Assembly: GCF_964656455.1 (NCBI RefSeq)
Contig: NC_135715.1
Location: forward strand, 38,698,603 to 38,762,602
DNA from: Halichoerus grypus
Lineage: Eukaryota; Chordata; Mammalia; Carnivora; Phocidae
Length of the DNA stretch: 64,000 nucleotides
Direction: 5' to 3'
Part shown: piece after piece, positions 47,536 to 58,620 of the stretch
Numbering within the stretch: position 1 is the first letter of the stretch
Layout of the letters: the number at the start of each line of letters is the position of its first letter
Notes under the pieces: generated by a model
Database searches by the model: none
Seen by the model: only the letters and a program-made list of their open reading frames with translations
Told to the model about the DNA's origin: nothing
Position numbers and translations under genes: made by a program

Positions 47536-49454
47536 ATTTATGTTTTTATTTATGTTGTTTCATTTATGTTTATGAAATGCAGAATGAATCTCACATTTTT
47601 AATTAATTTTGTCCATTTATGACTCTTCTAGCTAAATTGCAAGTTCATTTAGAATCTGGATGTTATTTACCTAACATAACTTTTCTTATTCCAAACATAA
47701 TTTGCACATAATTAGCAATAAGTCCATATCTGCTAAGTGAACTTGTGAGCCATATAGGATATTACAAGGCAATGTCCAAAGAATGGTAACAGACAAGAAC
47801 ACATGGCATGTTAGTGATAGGTGAATTTGTAAAATAAATAAATAAATAGTAACAAAGAGTTGGATTACTACTAAAGAAAGAAAGGTATATAAATGTATCT
47901 GTGTCCAAATACTTGTACTTGAGTCCAGTTGAGTTGTATATCTGTGGGTATTCAAAGTAGTTATTTTCCCTAATCTACACCATTACTTCTAAATTGATAT
48001 ATACTTTCTGGAGTATCAATCTGAGATTATTGGATCTGTAATTTTATTCTGTGGACAGCAAAAACTTTGAACACTTTTTCCCTACTTACCACACTGATAA
48101 ATTCATGTGTACTATAGTTTTAATTACTCATAGACTGTTCATAGCAGTAATTTTCTCAAATTCCTGAAGATTTTGTAATTCTTGTTTTGTAATTCTTGTT
48201 AAAAACAGCCATTATTTTACATTTGGGACATATTTAAGTTCTAAAAATATGAAAATAGAAAAATGTCTTAACTATGATTTATCCTATTCTTCCTTCATAA
48301 CTGAAACAAAAATGTAAAAATAGAACTATTTCTTCAGTAAACCTAGGATCATGGGCACATACACAGTAACAGGTGGGCACCTCTCCTTTTCCCCTCATGG
48401 TGCCCATCTGCTGGTACCCATCTGCCTTATCTTTGTAAACAGGGATATTTTAAAGGGAATATCAATGTCTGTAAATTGCTTAGAGAGCAAGATTTATTTA
48501 GATTCCCAAAAGTGACAGTATAATTCACTTAAAGTGAAGCTTCATTTATAGTAAAACTGAATGAATGTTCAGATATCTAAATGTATTGTGTTGTTTAAAT
48601 TGCATTTTTGTTTATATAGAGCCACTTTTCTTGGAGCAGGGTTTACTTATGAAATCAAATTGAATTCTACTCTATTTCTGTTCAACAGATCATGATTCTG
48701 CCCTAAATGAAATCATTCTGTTTTCTAAACAGTGGAAAACAGGACATGGCTAGCTTTGTCTGGCCTGTGTATGATTCATATTTGCCCATGTATCAGAGTT
48801 TCTTCTTCATACTCTGGCTACTTCAATGGCATTCACATTGTTAAATTCAGAACTATTGGAGGTTGCATCGATTGTATTGCCCTTCTGAGAGTGCTAGAAA
48901 TCCTCTCAGAGGACAAAAAAAAATGTCTTGTAGAAAATATCATTGAGCACTTAATAGGTGCCCTTGGGTCCTATGTAGTAGATGTTATGATTGAAAAAGA
49001 CTGCAGTGCAAGAAGTACACTTTTGAAGGCTTATGTGAATTCTTATGTAGAACCTACCCATAAATGTCATACTATGAAAGAGAAAATGCTTTTATATAAA
49101 ATCAATATTGTCATTTGAGACTATTGCTAAAATATTAGCCATGAAACAAGTCAAATATGCTTGTATTCTGATTTTGATGAGTAGTAGCTTTGGTGATGTA
49201 ATAGGTCAGTGAACTATTCGAAAGAATATGGGTAGAGTACAAATAAAATTTACTGAATTGAGACCAAAACTCATTTTCAAGAAGTTCATTTACTGAGCTT
49301 TATAGGAGACTTGCATGATTGTAAAGCTTGAGGTAAATTGGCAAGATGATTGGAAAAATGACACAGTAACTTCCTCTCTGTAGAGGCTTGGAGCCAATCC
49401 ACTTATTTGTGAATCCAATTTATCAAATTCATCTCTTAAATTATATAGCCTGCT
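47536..49454. other. No recognised gene
   Basis: About 1.9 kb of AT-rich unique-looking DNA. A 128-codon frame at 48732-49118 opens with GTG, not ATG. Its upstream TTTTCTAAACAG looks like a splice acceptor, but the frame contains an MIR-like 'attgagcacttaataggtgcc' scrap and has no donor or homology I recognise, so it is not called. Confidence 0.4.
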
Positions 49455-49680
49455 TTCCTGAGTAGCTCAAATTGTCTTACAGACATTATCTCATTTGTCC
49501 TCATAAAGAGATGGGAAGTTACTATTGGATGAATGCTTCATGGAGTGAATATGTTAATGAGTGGAAATTCAAAGTAAGTGTTTGTAATCTCTACTGTATC
49601 ACCCACTGGCTTTATGACAATGATAAGTAACTTAACCTCTATTAGTCTTATTTTCTTTATCTATACCATGGAGAAATATT
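49455..49680. mobile_element. Possible MIR scraps in both orientations
   Basis: 49,470-49,520 ('cttacagacattatctcatttgtcctca') resembles reversed MIR. 49,600-49,680 ('cccactggctttatgac', 'taacttaacctctattagtctt', 'tttatctataccatgg') resembles sense MIR. Confidence 0.4.
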
Positions 49681-49890
49681 CACAATTTTCACTTAATATC
49701 ATGGGGAGTATTGTAGGAAGTCATGCCTATGCTCAAGAAAATTCTTGGAATTCTTCTGAAGATGAGACATGCACTAAATTTTACTAAACTAAGCTATGCT
49801 AAATAAAGTGTATTTTGCTATTGAATTAACCTCATCTAAAGGCAGTTCATTCTTACAGTTATCAGAGTGATTTTAATTACTGAAATGAAT

Positions 49891-50107
49891 GTTTATTTAT
49901 TTATTTTTAAAGATTTATTTATTTATTTTAGAGAGAGAGAGAGAGCATGAGTGGGGGTAGGGGCAGAAGGAGAGGGAGAGAAATCCTGAAGGAGACACCC
50001 TGCTGTGTGCAGAGCCCCATGCAGAGCTCCATCCCAGGACCCTGAGATCTGACCTGAGCCGAAATCAAGAGTCGGCTGCTCAACCGACTGAGCCACCCAG
50101 GCGCACC
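49891..50107 (-). mobile_element. CanSINE, older subfamily
   Basis: Antisense copy with TTTTTAAAGATTTATTTATT, a GA-rich block, 'cgaaatcaagagtcggctgctcaacc' and CTGAGCCACCCAGGCGCACC. No clear target duplication remains. Confidence 0.94.
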
Positions 50108-50134
50108 TACTAAAATTAATTTTTAAATCATTTA

Positions 50135-51720
50135 TTGAGCCCAAACTATTTATCAGGAGTTGTGTTGGTATCAGAGATGAGTGATGTGGTTGCTACCTTT
50201 CAGGAACTTCTACTCTAACTGGAAGGATAAACATGCTAAGAATTTAATAAAACAGAAGGAATTGAGAGCTGTAACTGTCCCCGTGAACACTGAGCCATGG
50301 GAGCATAGATGAAATAGAGATGCATTCTGCTTGGGTGGAATAAAGAGAACAGTTATGCAGGAACAGAGATTAAAAAAGGAGATTGGGGCCAAATGTAAAG
50401 GAGTTGAATTGTAGATGTATTGAATCCTGTTAACAGAAACATCAAAGTTTTTAAGCCTCTTGAATCTGATCACTATATTTAATCTATTCTGTGTATTTGA
50501 AAGGTAATTGTGATGATAGTGAGAAAAGTAGATTAAAAATGAGTTGTGGAGAGGAACAACAACAGAGAAGGATAAATCAAATAGGATTTGATGACTTCTA
50601 AATTGAGTTGAGTGGGTGGATGGTGATACCATTAACCAAATATCAGAAGTAAGGAGGGCAAGCAAAGCTACACAGAGGGAAAGTATAAAAAAGTATGATA
50701 TTTATAAATTTAAGTTTGATAGTCCTCTGTATCCTATGTTCTTATCTTTACTTAAAAATCGGGCTATATTTTAATATCCACCCAAATATATGCAGCTTTG
50801 ATACTTATCTGTGTTTAGGTAACACTAGGCCACTGTGCCTGTCCAAAGAGAATAGGGGGAGAAAGAATACAGAGAGTGAGGACCAAACCTAATAACATTT
50901 AAAAGGTTATTCCCACCAAGGTGTCCATGCAGATAGCAGAAAAAAAGTTGTAAGTGAAGAGACAGAAGTGAATAATGCAGTGAAATTCTAGAAAAAAATC
51001 TCAATAAATGAGTATCTTATTGTTAAATGCTTTAGTGATGTCAAAGAAACTTCACTGAGCCCAAAACTCATTTTGTAAGACCGAGAACTGATCTTTGAAA
51101 TGAACAATTACAAATCCTCTGTGGGGTGGAATGTGATGGTTATATTATAGTAAAAAGAAGATAAAACTAGATAATTCAAAAAGTTTGGTAACTAAGGAAA
51201 GGAAAAATAAGACATCATCTTGAAGAGGATCTAGGCTCAAAAGAGATCTTTGACTATGGAGGGTATTTTAGCACATCTACAAGCAGAAAAAAAAAAAAAA
51301 AGGTAGATGGAGGCAGTGGAAATTCAGGTGGGAGAATATAACATTCTTAGAGTATAGCTGTAAGAAGTAGAAGAATAAGATCAAAAACACAATTCAAAAT
51401 TAATTGAGCCACTTATTCCCAAGGACTGTAAAGAAGTCAGCTAGTGGTGGTGTAGAAATAGGTCACTTCTTGACGGGTTCATTATGTGTGTTTGGTGGGG
51501 GGAGGAAAGAGTATTTTGAGTAGGGTAGTTATAACTCAGAACTTTTTTAAAGGAAGTGGAAAAGGAAGCCAAGTAGATGTGAGTAAGTGTGCCCGGTACT
51601 CCTGAGATGAAAGCAGTGATATTATCAATGTAAATCTAGACTTCAGGTAAGTGGAGCGATAACTGATGTGGGGGAAAAGATTGAGGACATGGATTTTCTC
51701 TCAGCAAGTGAATAAAAGTT
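50135..51720 (-). mobile_element. L2-derived region, antisense, diverged
   Basis: Reversed L2-like blocks: 'gagcccaaactatttatcaggagttgtgttggtatcagagatg', 'gctacctttcaggaacttctactctaactgg', 'gtattgaatcctgttaacag' and 'cttgaatctgatcac'. They become harder to follow beyond about 50,700. The 151-codon minus-strand frame at 50210-50665 lies within it and is explained by the L2, not by a host gene. A poly-A of about 18 lies near 51,285. Confidence 0.42.
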
Positions 51721-51748
51721 CTAGAGGACACAGTCAACCTAGAAAGGA

Positions 51749-52684
51749 TTTTTTTTTCTTTAAATTTATTTATTTTTTTGATGTAGTGTTCCATGATTCA
51801 TTGTTTGCATATAACACCCAGTGCTCCATTCAGTATGTGTCCTCTTTAATACCCATCACCAGGCTAAGCCATCCCCCCACCCCTCCCCTCTAGAACCCTC
51901 AGTTTGTTTCTCAGTCCATAGTCTCTACGTTTCCCCCTCCAATGTCCCCCCCTTCATTTTTCCCTTCCTACTATCCTCTTTTTTTTTTTTAACATATAAT
52001 GTATTATTTGTTTCAGAGGTACAGGCCTGTGATTCATCAGTCTTACACAATTCACAGCGCTCACCATAGCACATACCCTCCCCAATGTCTATCACCCAGC
52101 CACCCAACCCTCCCACCCCCCACCACTCCAGCAACCCTCAGTTTGTTTCCTGAGATTAAGAATTCCTCATATCAGTGAGGTCATATGATATATGTCTGTC
52201 TCTGACTGACTTATTTTGCTTAGCATAATACCCTCCAGTTCCATCCACGTTGTTGCAAATGGCAAGATCTCATTCCTTTTCATGGCTGCATAATATTCCA
52301 TTGTATATATATACCACTTCTTTATCCATTCATCTGTCAATGGACATCTAGGCTCTTTCCATGGTTTGGCTATTGTGCACATTGCTGCTATAAACATTGG
52401 GGTGCACATACCCCTTCGGATCACTACATTTGTATCTTTGGGGTAAATACCCAGTAGTGTAATTGCTGGGTCATAGGGTAGCTCTATTTTCAACTTTTTG
52501 AGGAACTTCCATACTGTTTTCCAGAGTGGCTGCACCAGCTTGCATTCCCACCAACAGTGTAGGAGGGTTCCCCTTTCTCCGCATCCCCGCCAACATCTGT
52601 CATTTCCTGACTTGTTAATTTTAGCCATTCTGACTGGTGTGAGGTGGTATCTCATTGAGGTTTTGATATGGATTTCCCTGATGA
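51749..52684 (-). mobile_element. L1, 5'-truncated, relatively young
   Basis: Antisense L1 of about 0.94 kb: copied tail at 51,749-51,780, a 3' UTR with its internal A-rich tract (T run at 51,979), then the end of ORF2 up to 'gatatggatttccctgatg'. The sequence closely matches the L1 arms at 34-35 kb. ORF2 codons remain open through the whole copied part. The 5' junction (about 52,684) joins sequence that is not L1, and no target duplication matching the left flank (CAACCTAGAAAGGA) is evident. Confidence 0.92.
52167..52684 (-). pseudogene. L1 ORF2 C-terminal fragment (open frame)
   Basis: The last ~170 codons of the LINE-1 ORF2 protein, the C-terminal zinc-knuckle-like region, ending in TGA at 52167-52169. 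Recognisable pieces in order are [28 protein letters not shown] (the Cys/His cluster), [37 protein letters not shown] and the C-terminal HMTSLI. The endonuclease and reverse transcriptase domains are absent because the insertion is 5'-truncated, so it cannot act alone. The frame continues upstream for about 17 codons into non-L1 sequence and opens at an ATG there. That is an accident of the junction unless transcripts show otherwise. Confidence 0.88.
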
Positions 52685-52845
52685 CTTTGTGCAAGGCAAG
52701 AGACATGAAAGTGTCCAGCATGGGCCTGTGCATGTGCTGCCTGAGGCAGCCCTCCTCTGAAACAGAAGAGCACGAAGGACGTCTGGATAAGACAATCTTC
52801 CTTATTAGCCAGGCCCAGAATAGCTCTCTGTGGATAATATTCTAA
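52685..52845. other. Non-L1 sequence fused to the L1 5' end
   Basis: Sequence of higher G+C than its surroundings ('gcctgtgcatgtgctgcctgaggcagccc') directly abuts the L1. On the minus strand it contains TCTTCTGTTTCAG followed by AGG, a good splice-acceptor shape. On the plus strand a 46-codon ATG frame runs from 52,707 to the stop at about 52,845. I do not recognise either. It may be plain flanking DNA exposed by a deletion at insertion, or a co-copied cellular RNA. Confidence 0.3.
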
Positions 52846-55083
52846 CAAAGCAAGTTGTGTATGTTAAAAGTTATAGAAAGTGATCCTTCTTTTAGTGGGG
52901 ATGACCACATTGCCTAGATTTAAGGAAGGCAAAAGAAGTTGTGTAGTTCTGAGTGGCTTCAAGTTTGAATAGGAAAACATATTTTGATCTGGATTTCAAG
53001 TCCTGAAGTATGAAGGATATAGAAACTGTTCTGAAGAGCACATAAACAGTTCAAAATGGGCTGATGGCCAGAGCATTGGGTTATGCTCTGAGAATGGGAA
53101 CAAGAACATGGGACCCAGAGAGTGCTTGCCTCACGATGGCAACACTTACCTTCGTGGTGTCTGTCTTCCTCGGACCTCAGGGCCTTTCCTCTCTTGGCTG
53201 CCTTAGCTTTTTTCATAGTTAAGGTCAGTAGTCTTACGCTAAACCTGTTTCTTCAATCCAAAATTGCTTTTATGCTGAACATTTTATTTCTCCTATTTAA
53301 CCTCAGGTGTTTTTTGTTTTTGTTTTTTTTTATTATTCATCAACTATGGGTACAACTCATTTGAGGACAACCAATCAGGAATGAGTGAGTGTATCATCTG
53401 AAGAATGACAAGTGAGCGGGCCCAGTCTATGTCCAAATCATAGGTTATGTGGTCAACACATGGATTTGATGATATATATTTTAAAAAACATTTTGTCATA
53501 ATCACAACATATAAAAATCAAAACCTTGATCTACTTCCGGAATTTATATCAATGAAAAAAAATCAGACATATGGAGAAAGAATTATGCATAGAGTTTATC
53601 AGAGATAGATATATGGTTAAATGTATATGGCATATCCATAGCATGGAATTACAGTTTTTTACTTAACATTTAATGATATTGGAAAAAATTATTTTTATAA
53701 AGTTAACAAAAAAATAGGATACAAAAGTATGATCCATGTTTTAGGAGGGAGAAACATGTGTGTGTGCGTGTGTGTATGTATGTGTGTGTGTGTGTTTATC
53801 ACAAGCATATATTCAGAAAAAATCATGGAAAAAATACAATATGATTTTTGCACTGGTTATTACTGAGTAGTAGTTTTGTAGATGACTTATGCTTTTCCAA
53901 TACACTCACCTAGGTAGGCTAAATTTTTCATAGTGGCCATGTATCACTTTTCTAATCATAGAAATGTTACTAATAAAAAAGAATACTTATGTGATCACAG
54001 CTATAATTTTGTTATGCCACAATTTTTATGGTATACACAAGTGCGCATGCACACATACACACACGGTTTGACACACTGTCTGGATCTTAAATGAGTACAG
54101 TGGCTTCACCTAGTAATTGAGCATAATTATCTCCTGCGGGTCTGGGAAGTGTGTTCTTTTTGCCACAGTGTCTGATGCCAGCCAATTTACACTTGGGTCC
54201 TCTACAATTGATCTTCTGGGCTTTTCATGATATAATAACACTTTAGAATTTCCTCAACAGCATGACTGGTTAATCTTTTTACATAAAAAAGGAAATATTG
54301 TCTATTATTGTCTATATTGTCTATTATTGAGTGTTTCAGTGTTAACCACTTGATTTAGTTGGAGGCAAGGGGTGTAGAAACCCTCCCAGTTATGGGGGTA
54401 GAAGCTGGATGAATCAGAGGCTGTCTCTGCTGTTCATGAGGTAGAAAACAATGTGATTCACTAACCATTAAATTTATTTGTACTCTTCCTGTTCATTAGT
54501 CCGTGAATAGTATAAACTGGGTAAAACAATGATTCAGAATTTTCTTATCAGTGTTCATTTAGCAGGAGAAATCTTGAGGTCCCACGGTTTGTTTTGTTTT
54601 TTTTTCTTTCCTTCTTGCATCAGTGATAAATTAGAAAAAAGTAATTAAATACTGTTGGTAATAATCTGCTTTTTGTACCTTGAAAGAGAATATAACTCAT
54701 TATAGAAGACCCGCTGACCGGGCTTACTCTGATTCTTTCTGTCTTTCTCTCCTGCATACACATGCACACAAACATGCTACCAGATATTTAAACATTGTTT
54801 TGCTGATGTGACTACAGCCTAAATCCCACTAAATCTCATAGTCATCAATAATGTAACCATTATTAAAAATGAGTTGTTGAGCTCTGAATATAGGCCAGGT
54901 GCTGTATAACATGCTATGCATGACTCATTCCTTGTTGATGGCTTTCATATTCATTTGCTAGTATTTAAATTAAATATTAATTTACTCTATAACTTTATTA
55001 AAGGGTTAAATTTATTTAATTTCTCATAGCTTAACAATTAACAATAGAATCACTATTCAAAAATTTTGTTAAATCGTTTCAAG
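52846..55083. other. No recognised gene; one microsatellite and one weak MIR scrap
   Basis: Includes a (TG)n with TATG interruptions at 53,756-53,797 and a reversed MIR-like scrap at 54,870-54,935 ('gttgagctctgaatataggccaggtgctgtataacatgc'). A minus-strand frame at 53,150-53,216 ends in a consensus splice donor (AAG|GTAAGT) and is discussed as a weak exon candidate. Confidence 0.4.
53756..53797 (+). repeat. (TG)n microsatellite, interrupted
   Basis: TGTGTGTGTGCGTGTGTGTA followed by TGTATGTGTGTGTGTGTG; two interruptions (CG, TATG). Confidence 0.92.
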
Positions 55084-55096
55084 ATCCAGTGCTTTT

Positions 55097-55115
55097 TTAA
55101 AAATTAAGCTTTTTA
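55097..55115 (-). mobile_element. L1 3' tip, left piece
   Basis: The first bases (copied tail) of the L1 that continues at 55335; a SINE separates the two pieces. The outer duplication ATCCAGTGCTTTT (55084-55096) defines the left border. Confidence 0.75.
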
Positions 55116-55334
55116 GGGGCGCCTGGGTGGCTCAGTTGGTTAAGCATCTGCCTTTGGCTCAGGTCATGATCCCAGGGTCCTGGGATCCAGCCCCACATCA
55201 GGCTCCCTGCTCAGAGGGGAGCCTGCTTCTCCCTCTCCCTCTGCCCCCGCCACCCCTTGCTCATGCTCTCTCTCACTCTCCCTCTCATTCTCGCTCTCTC
55301 ATTTTCAAATAAATAAATAAAATCTTAAAAAAAA
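55116..55334 (+). mobile_element. CanSINE nested in an L1 tail
   Basis: Sense full-length SINE (GGGGCGCCTGGGTGGCTCAG to AAAATCTTAAAAAAAA) with an enlarged CT-rich middle. Short duplication TAAGCTTTT at 55105-55113 and 55335-55343. Confidence 0.96.
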
Positions 55335-55674
55335 TAAGCTTTTAATTTTAATTTCAGTATAGTTGATATACAGTGTTATATTAGTTTCAGGTGTACAATA
55401 TAGTGATTCAGCTCTTCCATACAACACCCGGTGCTCATCACAAGTGTACTCCTTAATCCCCATAACCTATTTCACCTGTCCCCCTACCCACCTCCCCTCT
55501 GGTAATCATCAGTTTGCTCTCCGTAGTTAAGAGTTTGTTTCTTGGTTTGTCTCTCTCTCTTTTTTTTCTTTGCTCATTTGTTTTGCTTCTTAAATTCCAC
55601 ATATGAGTGAAATCATATGGTATTTGTTTTTCTCTGACTGACTTATTTCACTTAACATTATACTCTCTAGTTCC
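55335..55674 (-). mobile_element. L1 3' end, older type, with 13-bp target duplication
   Basis: Antisense L1: 'gtatagttgatatacagtg', 'tcaggtgtacaatatagtgattc', 'cccctctggtaatcatcag', 'catatgagtgaaatcatatgg' and 'gactgacttatttcactta'. The right border is the second copy of ATCCAGTGCTTTT (55675-55687); the first is at 55084-55096. This is a different, older 3' UTR from the L1 copies at 34 and 52 kb. Confidence 0.92.
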
Positions 55675-55727
55675 ATCCAGTGCTTTTAAAAATAAAAACT
55701 ATATAAGCAATAGAGTGATTTTGGAAT

Positions 55728-55837
55728 TGCAAAAAGAAAGGGAAAAAGAATAGAGGGAGAGAGGGAGGAAAGAAGAAAGGAAGGGAAAACAGAAAGAAAG
55801 AAAAGAAAGAAAGAAGAGAAAAGAAAAGAAAGAAGTG
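55728..55837 (+). repeat. Polypurine (GA/GAAA) tract
   Basis: About 110 bp almost free of pyrimidines: AAAAAGAAAGGGAAAAAGAA, a GGGAGAGAGGGAGG stretch and then (GAAA)n units. Tracts of this kind can form triplex (H-DNA). Confidence 0.93.
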
Positions 55838-56530
55838 GACTTACTGCTCTGCACAGAATATTCTACCCAGAAATAGGTCCTGTATTTATTCTTAGCTTCA
55901 TGGTTTAATTGATACTTGAGCTGAACTATGTTCTCTTAATAAAACTATAAAGAAGAGTTACCATGCTGTTTTTGCTGAGTAAAACAGAGATGAATTTGAA
56001 AATCAGCACGTGGTTATTTTGGAGTGCAGGTTTGCTAATATTAGTGGCCACCTAGACATTTCTTTAAGGAATACGAGATTGAAACATGAACACCTCTATG
56101 AAGAACAAAAGGTTTTTGCAGGATAATTTCATGAAGAATGCCAATAATATTACGCTTTCCAACCATCATTTGTTGGTACTATTATTTTTCTATGTACATT
56201 TAATTTGATGAGTTTTTAGAAGCTTCTCTGATTGAAAATGCCTCAGATCTTTTTACAGTGGTCTAGTGATGTTTCATATGGGGACAGTCTCTTGCATAAC
56301 TGTGATGGGTTGGTGCTATACACAAAACATTTAATTATTGGCACACCAAATATACTCCTCAGTAGTAAACTCACCTCTAAGGTAATTATTTAATAGATAC
56401 CCTAATGAAAAACATTTTAGCAAAACTTTCATCTCCTAAGACAAGAATAAAATGCTTTTGTTTTGGAAAACTAGTATTTTAGTATCCCTATTATGTTAAA
56501 TAAATAGAAATCATTTAATAAATGATAAAC
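55838..56530. other. No recognised feature
   Basis: AT-rich unique-looking sequence. Confidence 0.4.
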
Positions 56531-56548
56531 TTCTGGATTAAATCTTTT

Positions 56549-56737
56549 TTTTTTTTTAAGATTTTATTTGAAAGAGAGTGAGAGGGAGAGAGAGAGAACA
56601 AGCAAGGGGGAGGGGCAGAGGGAGAGGGAGAAGCAGGGAGCCAGATGCGGGGTTCGATAGGGGGCTGGATCCCAGGACCCTGGGATCATGACCTGAGCAG
56701 AAGGCAGATACTTAGCCGACTGAGCCACCCAGGTGCC
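56549..56737 (-). mobile_element. CanSINE with rearranged core and 16-bp target duplication
   Basis: Antisense copy. The core reads 'ggggttcgatagggggctggatcccagg', a local duplication of the GGGGCTCGAT block, and the 'ctccctgctcagcgggga' part is shortened. Flanks CTGGATTAAATCTTTT (56533-56548) and CTGGATTAAGTCTTTT (56738-56753) differ at one base. Confidence 0.95.
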
Positions 56738-56753
56738 CTGGATTAAGTCTTTT

Positions 56754-57744
56754 AATAATATTCTGGTTTTTTAGACTTTAGACTATAAATGGGGATATGA
56801 ATACAGACTTTTCTCTTTCCTTATGGTTATATTGTTCATAACATGTGCCTAAAAAGTTGTGAATGACAACCCTGTGAGTACACATTTGATACCATTTTGT
56901 CAGAGTCGGTGCTACTAGCATCACAAAGGAATGATTAAAAATGATATATGAAGAAAAAATGTGACAATAGATTAAGTAGAGTCAGAAGTTGTTTTTGCTC
57001 AGATATTATGTCTCTGTCTTAACTTCCTTTTTCTTTAGTTTTATGTTGATACACAGAATTGTATTGGTCACTTTCTTTCTAGATCACATGAATATTATGA
57101 TTAATATCACAATGTTTGTGAAATTTTTTTGAATCCATAGAAGGGTAACTGGCAGGGACTAAGAACTAAGTGTTTAATGGAAAAATGGAAGTCAAATACT
57201 TCCACATTTGATTTTACCTACTATTTCCTATCTCCTGCCAAAGGTGACTGATCTGAGTTTGAATTACTTTCCTTTAAATCGGTAAAGTCCAGTGGAAATG
57301 TTAATATGCCCTGAGGTGTAGTATCTCTGTCACTGGGACAAGGAATCTCTGCATGAGTTAAGCGTTGTTACAAATTGAGCAATATATATACAAGTAAGGA
57401 AAAGAATATTGCAAAGAGATCAGGATAATCTATTAATATGGAATTCTGAGTCTAATAGAACATTCATCAAAATAATAGCAACTATCACAATCTGTTAACT
57501 AGTATTTTATCAGTCTGGAAGCTATATCATTTCTGATATTCTTCAGTGTTATTCTTCTGGCTTCCAAGTGCATCTGTTCTGTTTGGAGTTGGTGGAGTGC
57601 TATTATCCATGGAGCTGTTGTGCTTTAACTGAAGTTAGCGTCTTGCCTTGCAGGCTTTTGTAGGTAATAGAAGAAACAATGTTTGAAAGAACCTCCCCCC
57701 ATCCACTGCATTTAAACATAATGGGTTATAGTCTCTAGTTTAGC
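56754..57744. other. No recognised feature
   Basis: AT-rich unique-looking DNA; no exon or repeat supported. Confidence 0.4.
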
Positions 57745-58012
57745 TGATTAAAAGTTAAGGTTTTGAAGTCCTATAGTTTGGAGTTTGAATCCATTCTCTA
57801 TATTAGCTGAGGGACTTTGGGGAAGTTATTTAACCTTCCTATGCCTCAGTTTTATCTTGCAGCAACAGCAATCATTGCAACAATAATAATGGTAGCTTAT
57901 TTTAGGGAAAATATGAGGTTAGAATGAAATTATATGTGGAAAACCCTAGCACGGTACCTGCTAGTTAGTAAGTCTTCAGTAAATACCAGCTGCTTTTGTT
58001 ATAGTTATTTTA
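57745..58012 (+). mobile_element. MIR, nearly complete
   Basis: Sense MIR blocks in order: 'ttttgaagtcctatagtttggagtttgaatcc', 'gggactttggggaagttatttaacc', 'tatgcctcagttttatc', 'aacaataataatggtagc', 'gaggttagaatgaaat', 'cctagcacggtacctgctagttagtaag' and 'cagtaaataccagctgc'. Confidence 0.7.
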
Positions 58013-58620
58013 ATTAACATGATTAACTTAGTCTTCACATTTCTCTAACATTAATTTGTTAACTGATAGATATGTAGCTTGGTTAAGTAACATCCAAAAG
58101 GGTTTTTTACATGCATTCTCTTTAGAGAAAAACACATAAAGAGCTAATAACAACACAAAGCAGTTGACAATTGGTCAAAAAAAAAAAAAAAGCTAGATTA
58201 GTCTAGTAAATAAAGAAATGGTTTTGGTAGTAAAAAATGGGTAGAATCTGCTGTGGGACAAAAGCAAGTATGCAGAGTGAGGGCTGAAGGGAACAGATCG
58301 TATGGGGTACATAAATGAAAAGAAGTTTCACATGCTCATAAATCAGTGAAAAACTCTAGATCCCTAGCAGCAGAGGAGGATCCAGTCTTTGTGTGACTTA
58401 AAGCATATATTTTTAGAGCTCTCTTTAAGGAAAAGAGTACACATTAACCATAAGGCCTTTGAAGAGGCCTGTGCAAATGAAGGGACTGATGTGTTAACTT
58501 TACTATAAATCCACGTCTATCTAAGAGAAGTATTTACTAAGTGAAATGAAATGAGTAGGGTGGCCTCAAATTATGGACGGCTCTGAAATCCCAAAAGAGA
58601 AGTTTAGAACTGTGTTAGAA

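Noticed and set aside
48732..49118. 128-codon plus-strand open frame preceded by an acceptor-like TTTTCTAAACAG
   Set aside because: It opens with GTG rather than ATG, includes an MIR-like scrap, shows no recognisable protein family and has no clear donor. Frames of this length occur by chance in 64 kb.
50210..50665. 151-codon minus-strand open frame
   Set aside because: It lies within L2-like DNA read in its sense direction and has no start or splice context; best explained as repeat-derived.
52167..52733. 188-codon minus-strand frame as a host gene
   Set aside because: Nearly all of it is the L1 ORF2 C-terminus in a 5'-truncated insertion; only about 17 codons are foreign.
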